DNA from: Euryodendron excelsum
Lineage: Eukaryota; Streptophyta; Magnoliopsida; Ericales; Pentaphylacaceae
Length of the DNA stretch: 64,000 nt
Assembly (NCBI GenBank): GCA_033060915.1
Contig: CM065397.1
Location: forward strand, 35,232,501-35,296,500
Direction of reading: 5' to 3'
Positions 1 through 11,277 of the stretch are shown here, piece by piece (the first letter of the stretch is position 1; each line of letters begins with the position of its first letter). The notes beneath the pieces were generated by a model. That model saw only the letters and a list, made by a program, of their open reading frames with translations. It did not search any database and was not told where the DNA came from. A program made the translations under genes and the position numbers.

Positions 1-2115
1 CTTGGAAAGATTGGGTTTAGGAAAGATTCAAATTTAGGAAAGGTCCGATTTAGGAAAGTTTCGAATTAGGAAAGTTTCATTTTTGGAAAATTCCGAATTA
101 AGAAAGTTTTAAATTAGGAAAGTTTTCAAAATAGGAGAGTTTCGAAATTAAGAAAGTTTTGAAATTAAGAAAGTTTTCAAATTAGGAGAGTTTTGAATTT
201 GGAAAGTTTTGAAATAGGGAAGTTTTGAAATTTGGAAAGATTTGAAATAGGGAAGTTTTGAAATTTGGAAAGATTTGAAAACAAGGAAGTTTTGAAATTA
301 GGAAAGGTTTGAGTTTAGAAAATGTTTGAAAACTTAGATTTGAAAAGTTAAGATTTGAAAAGAGGGTAGAATTAGAAAAGGGTTGAATTAGGAAAGATTT
401 GAAAGTTGAGTTTTAAAGTTTAGGAAAGATTTTTATGCTCAAGTTTTGGAAACTTAAGATTTAGGAAAGTAAAAGATTAGGAAGGAGTTGAATTAGGAAA
501 GAGTTGGATTTTGAAATTTAAGGAAAGATTTAAAGTTTAGGTTTAGGAAACTTATGGTTTAGGAAAGAATTGAATTAAGAAAGGTTTGGATTAGAAAGGG
601 ATTGAATTTGGTTTCTAAAAGCAAAGGTTTGATTTTGTTTCCAAAAACAGAGGATTGGATTCGGTTTCCTAAACGAGAATATTTGATTTGATTTCCTAAA
701 AGGAAGATAGGATTTGGAAAGGGAGATTCTAGAAACCCTAGATTTGGAAAATTATAGTTTCGATGTAAAAAATAGGTTTTGGAAACATGTATAATTTGGA
801 TGTGAAAACAAGAGGTTTTGGAAACCTAGGTTTGGAGGCAAAATTTGAAAACCATGTTTTTTGAAAGAAAATTAGAGTTTCCTAATCGTTGGCTCTAGGG
901 CTTGACTTGGGCTTTAAGGAAAGGGATTTTTGGAAGGTGTGTTTTTGGGAAACGAAAGTTTTTGGAAGAGAATCCTAAGGAGGAGCTTCTGGAAGGAAAA
1001 TTTTGGAAAGAGAGTTTTTTTAGAAAGATTTTTGGAAGGAAATTGTTGGAGAGAGTTTTTAGGAAAGTGAATTTAGGGAGAAAGAGTTTTTAGAAAGGAG
1101 TTGAAAAAGGAAGTTTTGAAAAATAGATTTTAGAGGGAGTTTTTAAAAATAACTTTCGAAAGAAGAGTTTTTGGGAGGTATGTTGAAAAAGAAGATTTTT
1201 AGAAAGAGATTTTTGAAAAGAGAGTTTTTGGAAGGTGTAAAAACATCTCACTTTCCTAAAACAATTCTAACCATAAGAGGACTAGAACCACTTTAGGAAA
1301 GTGGTTTTGAAAACAACAAGATTTGAAAATATGGACCATATTGGTCGCTTTTAATGTAACACTTTCCTAAAGCAACCCTAGCCATGGAAAAGCTAGAATC
1401 ACCATAGGATTGTGATTTTGAAAACATGTTTTGAAAAAGAGATTTTGATGCAATTTTGAAAACGAGTTTGAAAACGATTTTAAAGATAACTTTGAAAACG
1501 GTTTTTGGAAGATGCAAGATCATGATATGCACAATGCAATTTTGGGGTCGTGAACATACAAGGTTAAGGCTTCACCACATAATCAAGGGGGCCGGACCCA
1601 CGTGGTCTCTAGTTAGACTAGAAGAAAGCCCCCGACACGGTGACTCTCCAATAGCCCAATCCTACACATGGACCAGGAATCCCCTTGTTTCAAGCATGCA
1701 AAGAAAGGGGGGGAAAGAGATGGAGGATTAAAATAGAGAAAACCCAAGTGGGTTAGGAGAGAGAAGAGAGAGGGGGGAAGTACGGAAATTTAAATGGAGA
1801 ACCTACCGTATATCTTGTTTATTTTGCGCGCCGTGCTGTCTTCGGTCTTCGTCTTGATCTTTGTCTTCAATCTTCAAGAGTTGTCTTCAAGCTTTAGATT
1901 GCAGCTCTTCAAGTCTTCAGAGGAGGGTTGAAGGCTAGTGTATGAGTGTATGGGGGTGTGTATGAGTGTATAGGAGGCTAGGGTTTAATGTATGGTGGCT
2001 AGGGTTTGGGAAACCTAGGGAAGCTAGGGTTTTGGGAGTGTTCTAGCTCTGTGTATTGAAATATAGGATTTTTAAACTGAGTTTACGCATCCCTTTCACG
2101 TTGGAAGAGGCTCTT

Positions 2116-2123
2116 TATTTATA
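2116..2123 (-). promoter_or_regulatory. LTR TATA box (L5-1)
   Basis: TATAAATA on the - strand. The same box recurs at the equivalent place in every L5 copy: 7672-7679, 15931-15938, 44562-44569 and 48350-48357 on -, and 17816-17823, 21702-21709 and 36727-36734 on +. The L5-6 copy has TATAAATG at 35151-35158. Conservation across copies supports it as the LTR core promoter and defines the sense strand. Confidence 0.6.
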
Positions 2124-2572
2124 GAGGTTGGATAACACTGGCGCCTGTTGTAGTGGCGCCTCAAATTTTACGCTGGCGCCACTCCAGGCCATTTTTTGGC
2201 TTGGCGCCACTACAGCCATTTAGGAAATGTTTAAGGTCGGTAAGCAACGTATCTTTGACTAGATTTGGGCGCCTGTACTAGTGACTACCATGCAATTTTT
2301 AGCCTGGCTTCACTAGGAGTGACTCTGGAAAGTCCGGGAGTGATTTGAAGGAGCTAGGAATGACCCGGAAGGCCAGAAAGGAGAAGGAACACTTAAAATA
2401 GTGTCCTGGAGGTATTTGACTTGAAAAGTGAGGATAAGATGTGTCGGAAAGGTTGACTAGGCCTTTAGGGGCAAAACGGTCAATCGGACCGGGAAACTGC
2501 CGAGACAGACTCTGACTGTCCCGGAAGAAGACTTGGGATCTGGAAACATTATTCAAAATGTTCCCAAAGGCT

Positions 2573-2905
2573 GCCGGTTTGATTCCCAGAGCCGGCGTGG
2601 TCGGAAAAGGAGACCGGCCCACTAGGAGTAAAACGGTCATTTCGTACCGGGTTGGCCGAAACTGACTCGGAATGATCCGAAAAGGTAAAAGGAGGTTGAA
2701 AACACTATAAAAAGTAGTCCCAAGAGGTTACCGGTTTGATACCCAGAACCGGTGTGGTCGAAAAAGGAGACCGGCCCTCTAGGGGCAAAACGGTCATTTT
2801 GTACCGGATTTGCCAGAACTGACTCGGAATGATCCGAAAAGGTAAAGAAGGGTTGAGAGTACTATAAAAAGCTGTCTCAAAAGGTTACCGGTTTGATACC
2901 CAGAG
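2573..2905 (-). repeat. ~157-bp degenerate U3 repeats in L5-1
   Basis: Three imperfect repeats start near 2573, 2728 and 2886. Each begins with CCGGTTTGATWCCCAGARCC (W = A or T, R = A or G) and carries the near-palindromic core CAAAACGGTCATTTTG or a variant. The same repeats occur in L5-2 (about 7905, 8055, 8210), L5-6 (four, 35390-35883) and, inverted, in L5-3 and L5-5. They lie on the U3 side of the TATA box. Confidence 0.7.
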
Positions 2906-3185
2906 CCGGTGTGGTTCCCGAGGTGTTCGGATGCCTAGGGGTAAAATAGTCATCTTGACCGGAAAGTCTCGGAAAAGGTCCAAGGGGCAGTTTGGTCATT
3001 TTTCACTGAAGTGAGCTAACGGACACTGGTGTTGACCTGGGTTTTGAGTGTTTCTGCCACTCTGACGGCGGTCGTCGTGACACAGGGGTTTGTTGGCAAT
3101 TCCCTATATCGACCTATTTGTGAGTATTTCCGCTACTCTAACGATTGTGATGTTTGCAAATATTTTTGCGACTTAGACCGTCTCC

Positions 3186-3870
3186 AAGAACAAACTGTCT
3201 CGAGAGAGGGATTGGAAAGGGGACTTATCGTCTCCGAAAAGACGTGCCTAATTAGAACCGTCTCGAGGAATAAACTAACTCGAGAGAGGGATTGGAAAGG
3301 GGACTTATCGTCTTCGAAAAGACGTGCCTGGATTGGAACCATCTCGAGGAATAAACTGTCTCGAGAGAGGGATTGGAAAGGGGTCTTACCGTCTTCGAAA
3401 AGACGTGCCTGATTGGAACCGTCTTGAGGAATAAACTATCCCGAGAGAGGGATTGGAAAGGGGTTTTACCGTCTCCGAAAAGACGTGCCTGAGTTGGAAC
3501 CGTCTCGAGGAATAAACTGTCTCGAGAGAGGGATTGGAAAGGGGTCTTACCGTCTTCGAAAAGACGTGCCTGGATTGGAACCGTCTCAAGGAATAAACTG
3601 TCCCGAGAGAGGGATTGGAAAGGAGTCTTACCGTCTCCGAAAAGACGTGCCTGAGTTGGAACCGTCTTGAGGAATGAACTGTCTCGAGAGAGGGATTGGA
3701 AAGGGGTCTTACCGTCTTCGAAAAGAAGTGCCTGGATTGGAACCGTCTCGGGGAATAAACTGTCTTGAGAGAGGGATTGGAAAGGTGACTTACCATCTTC
3801 GAAAAGACGTGCCTGGATGGAACCGTCTCGGGGAATAAACTGTCCCGAGAGAGGGATTGGAAAGGAAAGG
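3186..3870 (-). repeat. 81-bp U3 tandem array in L5-1
   Basis: About eight to nine copies of an ~81-bp unit; CGAGAGAGGGATTGGAAAGG recurs near 3201, 3281, 3362, 3442, 3523, 3604, 3684, 3766 and 3846. Each unit carries the 6-bp hairpin CGTCTTCGAAAAGACG (loop CGAA) and CTCGAG or a close variant. It lies near the outer end of U3. Copy L5-4 has a related array with a ~47-bp unit at the same place, so the array evolves between copies. Confidence 0.85.
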
Positions 3871-4052
3871 ACAATGCCCCTAAGGGCATTTTGGTCATTT
3901 TGCCTCTATTTGGGCCTGGCGGGCCCGTGAGGCAATGGACAGGCGAGATTTGGACTTAGAAAGTTGTTTTTATTAGAATATGCCCACAATGACTTGAACA
4001 CAAGTCTGGACGAAGTGTAGATTGCCGTGCGGTCAAAAATGGGGTGCTTACA

Positions 4053-5005
4053 ATTCACACAAAGTGTACTAGTGCAAGGAGTTGGAACTATACCGTTCCC
4101 CATAGTCAAGACAGACCTATTAAAACCTTGTACTACAGTCCTACTGATGGTGTGTCCATTTCCATCTAAGACTGTGAATGATAAATTTATATTCCATAAG
4201 AACTATTGATCTGATCTTCCGTGTGTAAGTCTTACTTTACACACCAAATCATCTATTATATAGAATAAAAGACACACATGCATAATCATTAAATGAATAA
4301 CACAATGCAAACATTTCTTGCACAGATTCTCATTAAAATGGAATAACTAATTTATTAATAAATACTAAAGCCATTACACAAAGCATGTCTTTTAGTACAA
4401 ATTCCCAACAAAGGTTGGGGGTCACTAATGCTTCCTCAAAAACTTGGTTCTCGGATCTTCAAATCTAGCCCCACTCCCCGAGGTGGTACCCTTATCGGTT
4501 GGTGATCCGAGCAGGGAAACTATCAAGAGGCTATAGGCTAAGAACTGACACAGCATCCACCCACAACCAATATATAATTCCCCCTTTTAACTACAAGGGT
4601 AGTAATACACAAATGAATGACATGCAAGTGAAGTGTGTGAGATTTTTTGAAAGTAGAGGAAATGGCCCAAAAACTCACATTCATCCTGCTCATTCATGCC
4701 ATACATGGTAGTTAATATGACATAAAATAAAATGTGAACAAGGATCCACCTATAAAAAAAATGCACAGATGATATGCATTTGTGAAAAACCCAATGCCTT
4801 TATGAAAAACCCAATGCAAATATAAATGAATAATAGGTGTAACAACATAAGATGATATGCATGGATGCAAGTGATGGCATCGTTTGAAAATATTTTGAAA
4901 AATTGGATGAAATTGGACAAGAGAACCAGAAATTCAGGGTGAGTAAGGGGTGAAGAGACATGGCAATGGCCTAACCCTCTAAGTGTCCCCAACAGAGTAA
5001 ACAGC
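4053..5005. other. Inter-element stretch with a possible copia-like LTR fragment
   Basis: No gene is seen. The - strand from 4419 leftwards reads TGTTGGGAATTTGTACTAAA, a plausible start of a Ty1/copia-type LTR whose other end would lie beyond the L5-1 insertion. The rest (about 4470-5005) is AT-rich with short imperfect repeats such as AAAACCCAATGC near 4786 and 4807. It has no primer-binding site after 4052 and no polypurine tract before 5006, so it does not look like the internal region of an element bounded by L5-1 and L5-2. Confidence 0.3.
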
Positions 5006-8000
5006 TGTCGTGCCCTAGTTTTTCGGCCCTGAGTCTGGGTCTTGACTCGAGTTCTAGTAAAACCTAATACTTTTGTTGTTAGAACTTACCATCCCAAGAG
5101 GACAAGTGTGACAGAGTTTGAACTTGAAACTGATTTGATTAAGGGCTCTTGGGAAAAGGTTTAGAGTCACCACCTAACTTTTGATAAAGGTGTGTTAAGT
5201 CACCCAAAGCTAAGTAAAATTTGAAGACTAAACTTATGGTTTTTGAAAAGGTTTTAGAAAACTTCCTCAAGAGAGGGTTTTGTGAAAAAATAGGTTGGTT
5301 GGCAACCTCCAGAGAATGTTTAAGCCCTTTTTAGAAAATGATTCCATTATGGTCTTTGAAAATAGTAATTCTAGGTTCGGAGGTTGGTTACGTGTAGGAA
5401 AGATGACCGAAGAATATCACCCTACCCCACCTTTGCTATACCTATTTGTCCTATCACCCTATATTCATTCACTTAAATCTCCAATGCCTAATTGTCTGCT
5501 AATGTCCGATTTTAAAAGATTTCAAGAAAGAGATTTTGTCATCACTTTTGGAATGAATAATACATGTTGCAAGTTGAAAAGAATTCTAAAAGGAATTGGG
5601 GTTGGATTTTGAAAAGGGGTTATGACCGCACCTATGAAGGTTGCCTACATATCTCATTTTGATGAGAAACAGGTCAGTCATAGTTTGGCTTCAGGGTCCG
5701 ATTGAATATAGGCACATTAGGGCCTTTGAAAAGTATTGAAAACTTATTGAGGCCTTGCTTTGAAAAAGAGAACTAGACAATTTTTTACTTGAAAACTTGA
5801 GATAACTCGAGAGAGTTTCGACTTGAAACTGGATTTTGAAGTGTTTTTAAAATAGAACTTGAAGGTTTTGAAATGTTTTTTTAACATAATTCAAGAGAGT
5901 TTTCAAAGTTTTGGAAACTGGACCACAGATTTGAAAAATGGGATTTTGACTTATAAAAACTCTTGTGAACTTGTGTTGAAAAGGTCTTTGAAAATCGTTT
6001 TGAAAAAGTTTAGGGTTTAACCCCCTTAATATGAACCATATAGGTTGCATTTAATGTATCACCTTCCTTAGGGAATCCTAACCATGAGGGGCGAGGATTA
6101 CCTTAGGGTTGTAAGTTTTAAAAGTATTTTTGGAGGAAGGTTTTGAAAAGATCTTTGAAAAAGGGCCTAAGCATTGAAGTCTTGAAGCTACTTAACCTTG
6201 GTTAGGCGAACTAGGGTTAGGTTGACCTATGGTTAGGAGTACAAGGGCATAGGTAACCTATGGTTTAGGTATCCTAGGGTTTTGAGTTGACTTGAGATGT
6301 AAGTAACCTAGGGTTTAGGAAAGATCTTGAAATAGAAAAGAGTTGGTTCGATGTAATATGGAAAGATATGATTTTTAGTTGGAAGAGGAAAGTTTTATTT
6401 TTGGAGAGTTTTGTACAAGGAAAGTTTTGGAAAGAAAAGTTTTATTTTAGAAAAGTTTTGAAAAAGGAAAGTTTCATTTTAGGAAAGTTTTGATTTTGTT
6501 TCTAAAGATAGATGATTGGATTTTGTTTCCAAAGATGGAAGATTTGATTTTGAGTTGAAAAAGGAAGGATTGATTTTGTTTCCAAAATGGGACGAATTTG
6601 ATTTTATTTCCAATAAAAGAAGATTGGATTTGGTTTCCAAAAATAGAGAGATTTGAATCGAAAAACGGAAGATTTGATTTGAAAAAGGTAAGATTTGTAT
6701 TGAAAATTTTATGATTTTAAGTGTGACTTTTGGAAAACAACTAAAGTGAGTTATGCAATTTCTGAAAACATGATGTGATAATGATTTGAAAAATGTTTTA
6801 ATGCAATGATTGCAAGAATGAAGGTTAGGGATAAAACTAGAGTTTCCTAGAACATGAGTTTCTAGGGTTTTGACCTTAATTTCAAAACAACAACACTTGG
6901 ACTAATTTTGAGAAAAGGCCTTTGAATATAAGATTTGAAGAGGTTTGAAAACTAAATTTTGAAAGACACATTTAATGTGGCCTTTGGAGGCTTCTTTGAA
7001 TGTGCAACTTTCCTAAAGCGACCCTAACCATAGAAAGGCTAGAATCACTTTAGGGTTGTGACTTTGAAAACAAGCTAGGGTTTTGAAACCCTAATGTGGA
7101 CCTGGGTGGTCAATTTGAATATGTCACTTTTCTAGGGAGACACTAACTATGAGAAGGTTAGAATCACCTTAGGGAGGTGAGTTTGAAAATAAAACAGTTA
7201 TAAACAATGCATGAACATGATAATAATAATCCAATTGGGACATGAACATACAAGATCGAAGGGTTTCATCACATTACAAGGGGCCTTAAGACCATACCAT
7301 GGTTGGTTAGGCTAAAGGAAAACCCCCAACACGATGGTTTCCCCAAAGCTTCCCCTAGGCATGGACCAAAGGTCCTCGTGTTTCAAGAATGCAAGAAGAG
7401 GGGGTAAAAGATAGGGATTAAAATAGAAAATAGCCCAAGTGGACTAGGAGGAATAAGAAAGGGGGAGAGCATAAACTTCAAAAGAAACCCTACCTTGTCT
7501 TCTTGTTAGCTTGGATGCTTCAATGGAGGACTTTCCTGAACCTTGAAGTAGCCTTCAAGAGCTTCCAAGGGCTGGACTTGGTCTTCAATGAAATAAGGAA
7601 GCTAGGGTTTTAGTGTTTAAGGCTAGAGGGGCTAAGGTTTCTTGACCTAGAATACACTAGGGGATGGTTTGTATTTATAGGCCAAAGTTGAGGAGGAGTG
7701 GTGCCACCTTGGAATGGCAATGATTCTGAAGATTTTATTCGAATTGGGCAGCAAGGCAAAGATTTGGGCGCCACTCTTAGTGGCTCCAAGCCATTTTTTG
7801 GCTTGGCTCCAATATAAGTGCTCGATTTGATCTAGGAAGCTACTGGGCTACGGGGCCCAACTAGAAAAGAGATGGGGGTACTCAGGAATGACCCGGGGGT
7901 TGCCAGTTTGATACCTAAAGCTGGAGTGGTTGAAAAGGGTAACCAGCCCGCTAGGGGCAAAACGGTTATTTTGACTTGGGTTCACCGAAATGGTCCTGGA

Positions 8001-8371
8001 ATGGACCAAGATGGCACTCAGAGATTGGGGATATTTTTGGGAGTGCCCAGGGGGTTACCAGTTTGATACCCAGAGTCGGTGTGATTGAAAAGGATGACCG
8101 GCCCACTAAAGGTAAAACAGTCATTTGAACCGAAGAACACTCGAATTGATTTGGAGTCAACCGGGATGGGATTCGAAGGTTGGGAACTCTATTAAGAGTG
8201 TCCCAAGGGATTATTGGGTTGATCCCCAAAGCCGGTGTGGTTGAAAGGATGACCGGCCCACAAGGGGCCAAATGGTCATTTTAACTGGGAATCATCAAGA
8301 CGGGTCTAGAATTGGTTTGAATGGCATTCTGAGCATACCGAACTGTCTAGAATTGGTTTGAATGGCATTCT
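5006..8371 (-). mobile_element. Giant LTR copy L5-2 (truncated on its U3 side)
   Basis: It starts with TGTCGTGCCCTAG at 5006 and follows the family order: GTCGCCACC-type hairpin block, the GGTTGGTTACGTGTAGG landmark (5385-5400), purine-rich micro-repeat (about 5700-6730), three hairpin modules (6058-7184), reversed TATA box (7672-7679) and three ~155-bp repeats (7905-8275). The outermost U3 part and the GGGGTGCTTACA terminus are missing. At the break, a block of about 25 bp (CTAGAATTGGTTTGAATGGC and the next few bases) is present twice, at 8306-8330 and 8347-8371, and is followed by an inverted LTR piece. The 5' sequence CCCTGAGTCTGGGTCTTGAC groups it with L5-6 as a subfamily. Confidence 0.75.
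7672..7679 (-). promoter_or_regulatory. LTR TATA box (L5-2)
   Basis: TATAAATA on -, at the family's conserved position, in the context CCTATAAATACAAACC. Confidence 0.55.
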
Positions 8372-9444
8372 TGAGTTAATTTCAAAACACTTCAAGACTC
8401 TCTTAAGTCCTATTTCAAAAGCACCTTAAAAACACTCTCAAGTTGATTTTAAAAACACTTTCAAAACTCTCTTTAGTTCATTTCAAAACACTTCAAGACT
8501 CTCTTAAATCTTATTTCAAAAACAACTTCAAGACTCTCTCGAGTTGATTTGAAAACACTTTCAAAACTCTCTTGAGTTCCAATTTAAAAACATTTCAAAA
8601 ACTTTATTGAGTTCCATTTAAAAAACTCGTTTCAAAACTCTCTCGAGTTTAATTTCAAGTTAAAACTCTCTTGAGTTCAAAATTTCAAAACCTTCAAGGC
8701 TCCCTTGAGTCCACTTTTCAATTGTGCTCTTGCATAAACTACGAATGATATGATTCTTGCCAAATAATATACGTAGGCAACCTAAATAGGTGTAGCCATA
8801 GCATTCATTTCAAGTCAAATATCCTTTTTAAAACTTTCTTTCCTATAAAATCTCTTTTCAAAATCAAACTTCAACAACTTTATATTCTTTCAAAAATCTT
8901 CTCAAAAATATGCATCATGCATCATTCATTCCCAAAGTGATGACCAAACTCTATTTTCGAAAATACATAAGTGGATATTATATAACTAAAGATTAAGTGA
9001 GTGAATTAAGAGTGAATTGACATGTAGGAACCGAAAAGGCAGGATAAGATAATAATATTAGGATATCTTCTCTACACATAACCAACTCCCGGACCATAGA
9101 TTTCTAATTTCAAAAACCAATCTAAAGTCACATTTCAAAATGGGTTTAAACATTTTTAAAAGGTTGCTAAAAATCTTGTTTTCCAAAACCTTCTTTAGAA
9201 AGCATTTTTAAGATATTTTCAAAAAAATCTAAGTTTTTGGATTACACTTAGTTTTAGATGACCTAGCACATCTTTAATTATGTTAGGTGGTGATTCCAAA
9301 CTCTTCCAAAATCCATTATTCAAATCAAGATTTTAAGTTTAAACCCCCGCCGCACTTGTCCTTTTTAAAGGTGAGTTCTAACAGAGAGAGTATCGATTCT
9401 ACCAGAGTCAAGACTTAGACGAAGCAAAAAACTGGGGCACGACA
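8372..9444 (+). mobile_element. Inverted U5 piece of the L5 family
   Basis: This segment is the reverse complement of the TGTCG-end portion of an L5 copy. It holds pyrimidine-rich repeats such as TTTCAAAACTCTCTTGAG, the landmark TACGTAGGCAACC (8770-8782), GGTGACTT-type blocks and the terminus GGGGCACGACA ending at 9444. Together with L5-2 it forms a head-to-head arrangement with inverted termini (TGTCGTGCCC at 5006, GGGCACGACA at 9444). The flanking five bases (ACAGC and CATAA) do not match, so this is not one simple insertion. It may be a rearranged second copy or the remainder of an older inverted copy. Confidence 0.65.
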
Positions 9445-9660
9445 CATAAATTTATAACAAATTAATACCTAAAATCAATGATACGACCATCCCATTGGAT
9501 CTTTCTACCATAATGTGTATATAGTTTAATTTATCATCTCTTTTCACATCCTTTTGTTAAGGCTTTATTCTTAACCCATTAATTATCCCCTTCTTTACTT
9601 GGAATTGAATCTATCATTTCTAAGTGGCAAAAAAATTAAGTAAAAGTGACCAAACATGCA
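9445..9660. other. AT-rich spacer, nothing recognised
   Basis: About 216 bp of AT-rich sequence between the inverted L5 piece and the next TGTCGCACCC start. No coding, RNA or transposon signal was recognised. Confidence 0.4.
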
Positions 9661-10300
9661 TGTCGCACCCAATTATTTCAAAGATCTAAAAGAGAACTCC
9701 CCTTTCTAGAAAAATGGAAAAGGAAAGTGAGACGGGTTTGATCTGTTGAAAATGTATTTGATTAGGGCTTTTCTTTTTTAGAGAATTTTGGAGTCGCCAC
9801 TTTTTTTATTAAAAGTGTGTTAGGTCACCTAAAAATAGGTATGTTCCAAATAACAACCTAGGTTTTTTAAAACAATATTTGGATTTTGAAAATGGATTTT
9901 TTTATTTTGAAAGCCCTTTTTGAAAATAACTCTGGTTTGGTATGCGAACTAGAAAATCTGGGTCTAGGGTTGGTTACTGTGGAGAAGATAACAAATCAAT
10001 ACCATACCCTGTCAATAGTTGGTACCTACATGTCTATCCACTCTATGTATTTACTGATGTATCTCAGGTTTCAATTTTCATTATTTTGAAAATTATAGAG
10101 GGACTTGATTTGGAATTTTGAAAAAGAGATCTTGATTTGGAACATTGAAAGAGGATTTGGAATATTGGAATAGAAAATGATTTTGATGTAGAAAATTTAG
10201 GAAGAAAGGGTTTTACAGAAAATGGTTTATGACTTTTTGCAAAGCATTTTTTGAAAGTCTCATCCCTTCCCCTAACTCCACAATCATGGTAACGGCTAGA
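9661..10300 (-). mobile_element. Divergent L5-related LTR fragment
   Basis: It begins TGTCGCACCCAATTATTTC and shares landmarks with L5 starts: GAGTCGCCAC, GTGTGTTAGGTCACC, TTGGTTACTGTGGAGAAGAT and GGTACCTACATGTCTATCCA, then a short purine-rich stretch (10086-10210). Similarity fades after about 10300 and no GGGGTGCTTACA end follows. It is best read as a diverged, truncated relative. Confidence 0.5.
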
Positions 10301-11277
10301 TCTCATGGAGAGGATATTTTTGTAAAAGGTTTTTTAGACAACCTCTCCAAGGGTATTTACAATGCTTCATCCCTCTTTGGTTTCACCTATCGTTTATCCT
10401 CAATCCAGGCTGGTTAGTATCGATAGGCAGCACTATGGTTTTAGAAAGTTTCGTCATATTGTCAGCTTTAGTATCCTACACCCCGATTTCTAAGCTGGTT
10501 CCACTTTAGATAGTCAAGGCTAAGATTTTTTAAAGTTTTCATAATGCTTGGTTTTGCATTATAGTTAGCTCCAACAAAACTAGCTTAGCACCGAAGTACG
10601 AAAGCAAAGCTTGGTGGCAATGAGTAACTTTTTTTCTTGAAAAAGACTTCCTCATCCCTTGGTTCCACTCCCCACTAGCCCCCAATTGATGTCAGGTTCT
10701 ATAACATCTTGAATTTTTGTGTATTATAATATTTTTAATATCTTGGGTTAAAAATTAAATTACAAGAGGATAAGTATTACGTAAATTTTTGGCGGATGGA
10801 AATTAACTTAGCATGAACTAGGAATGAGTTGAGAAAGACAAGTTAGCATAAAATAGTTTTTGAAAATTAATAGGAGGGCATAATTGAAAGAAGGATTAAG
10901 GATAATTATAAACTGAATTAAGAAAAGAGGGTGTTGTAGTGTGATTAAGGGACACTATAAGGAAGCCCAAAGAAATAACAAAATTATGACTTAACCCTTG
11001 TCCCCTTCTCCAAGCAAAATTAGCCTCTAAATACAAGGATCATCCGACCCCTTTTAACTGATACCATTGCCTAGAGCAATTAGACGAGGAGAAAGAGATA
11101 ATTCAGAAAAGTGAGGCTGTAGAAGTGCTGCCAAGAATAAAGGAGGGAGAGAAAAAGAGTAGGAAGAAGGAAAAAAAAATGGTGAGGAAAAACTCTACCA
11201 CTATGGTTTAAATTTATGAAGAATCATTTAGGATGTGTGGTGATCTTGACAAAATTTGTGGATTACATTTGAGGTAA
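10301..11277. other. Gene-free stretch; possible start of another LTR near 10690
   Basis: 10301-10690 is unrecognised. From 10690 the sequence TGTCAGGTTCTATAACATCTTG resembles a Ty3/gypsy-type LTR start (compare the TGTAATATCCCGG start at 29246). It continues with AT-rich sequence and a purine-rich stretch (11080-11200) until cut by the L5-3 insertion at 11278. The continuation may lie after 24959, but I could not prove it. Confidence 0.3.

Larger units (their letters stand above)
1..4052 (-). mobile_element. Giant LTR copy L5-1 (left part cut by window edge)
   Basis: This is a partial copy of the giant LTR family that fills most of the window. The + strand shows the modules in the same order as the complete copy at 12561-17644: purine-rich micro-repeat (1-1230), two hairpin modules (about 1249-1416), a block ending in a reversed TATA box (2116-2123), three repeats of about 157 bp (2573-2905), an 81-bp tandem array (3186-3870) and the terminus GGGGTGCTTACA at 4041-4052. 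The reversed TATAAATA box and the reversed CAAG-GTAGG donor-like site put the sense strand on -. The first part of the family (TGTCGCGCCC end) lies outside the window, so no target duplication can be tested. Open frames inside it are translations of repeats, and no gag-pol motif is present. Identity as an LTR is inferred from the family's TG...CA ends and 5-bp duplications at other copies. Confidence 0.8.

Noticed and set aside
902..1093. Lys/Phe/Arg-rich small frame
   Set aside because: It is low-complexity translation of the purine-rich micro-repeat; equivalent frames at 14791, 22706, 33739, 39010 and 47123 have the same cause.
2728..2900. tRNA or SINE gene from the GGTTTGATACCC core
   Set aside because: No A box, cloverleaf or acceptor stem is visible, so it is kept only as a low-interest observation.
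3186..3870. CRISPR-like regular array
   Set aside because: The units are contiguous 81-bp tandem repeats with no unique spacers, inside a plant LTR.
3386..3898. 170-codon minus-strand frame with repeated RHVFSETV-like segments
   Set aside because: It is a translation of the 81-bp array; the periodic protein follows from the DNA repeat.
4053..5005. Internal region of one retrotransposon with L5-1 and L5-2 as its LTR pair
   Set aside because: There is no primer-binding site after 4052 and no polypurine tract before 5006, and the two copies belong to different subfamilies.
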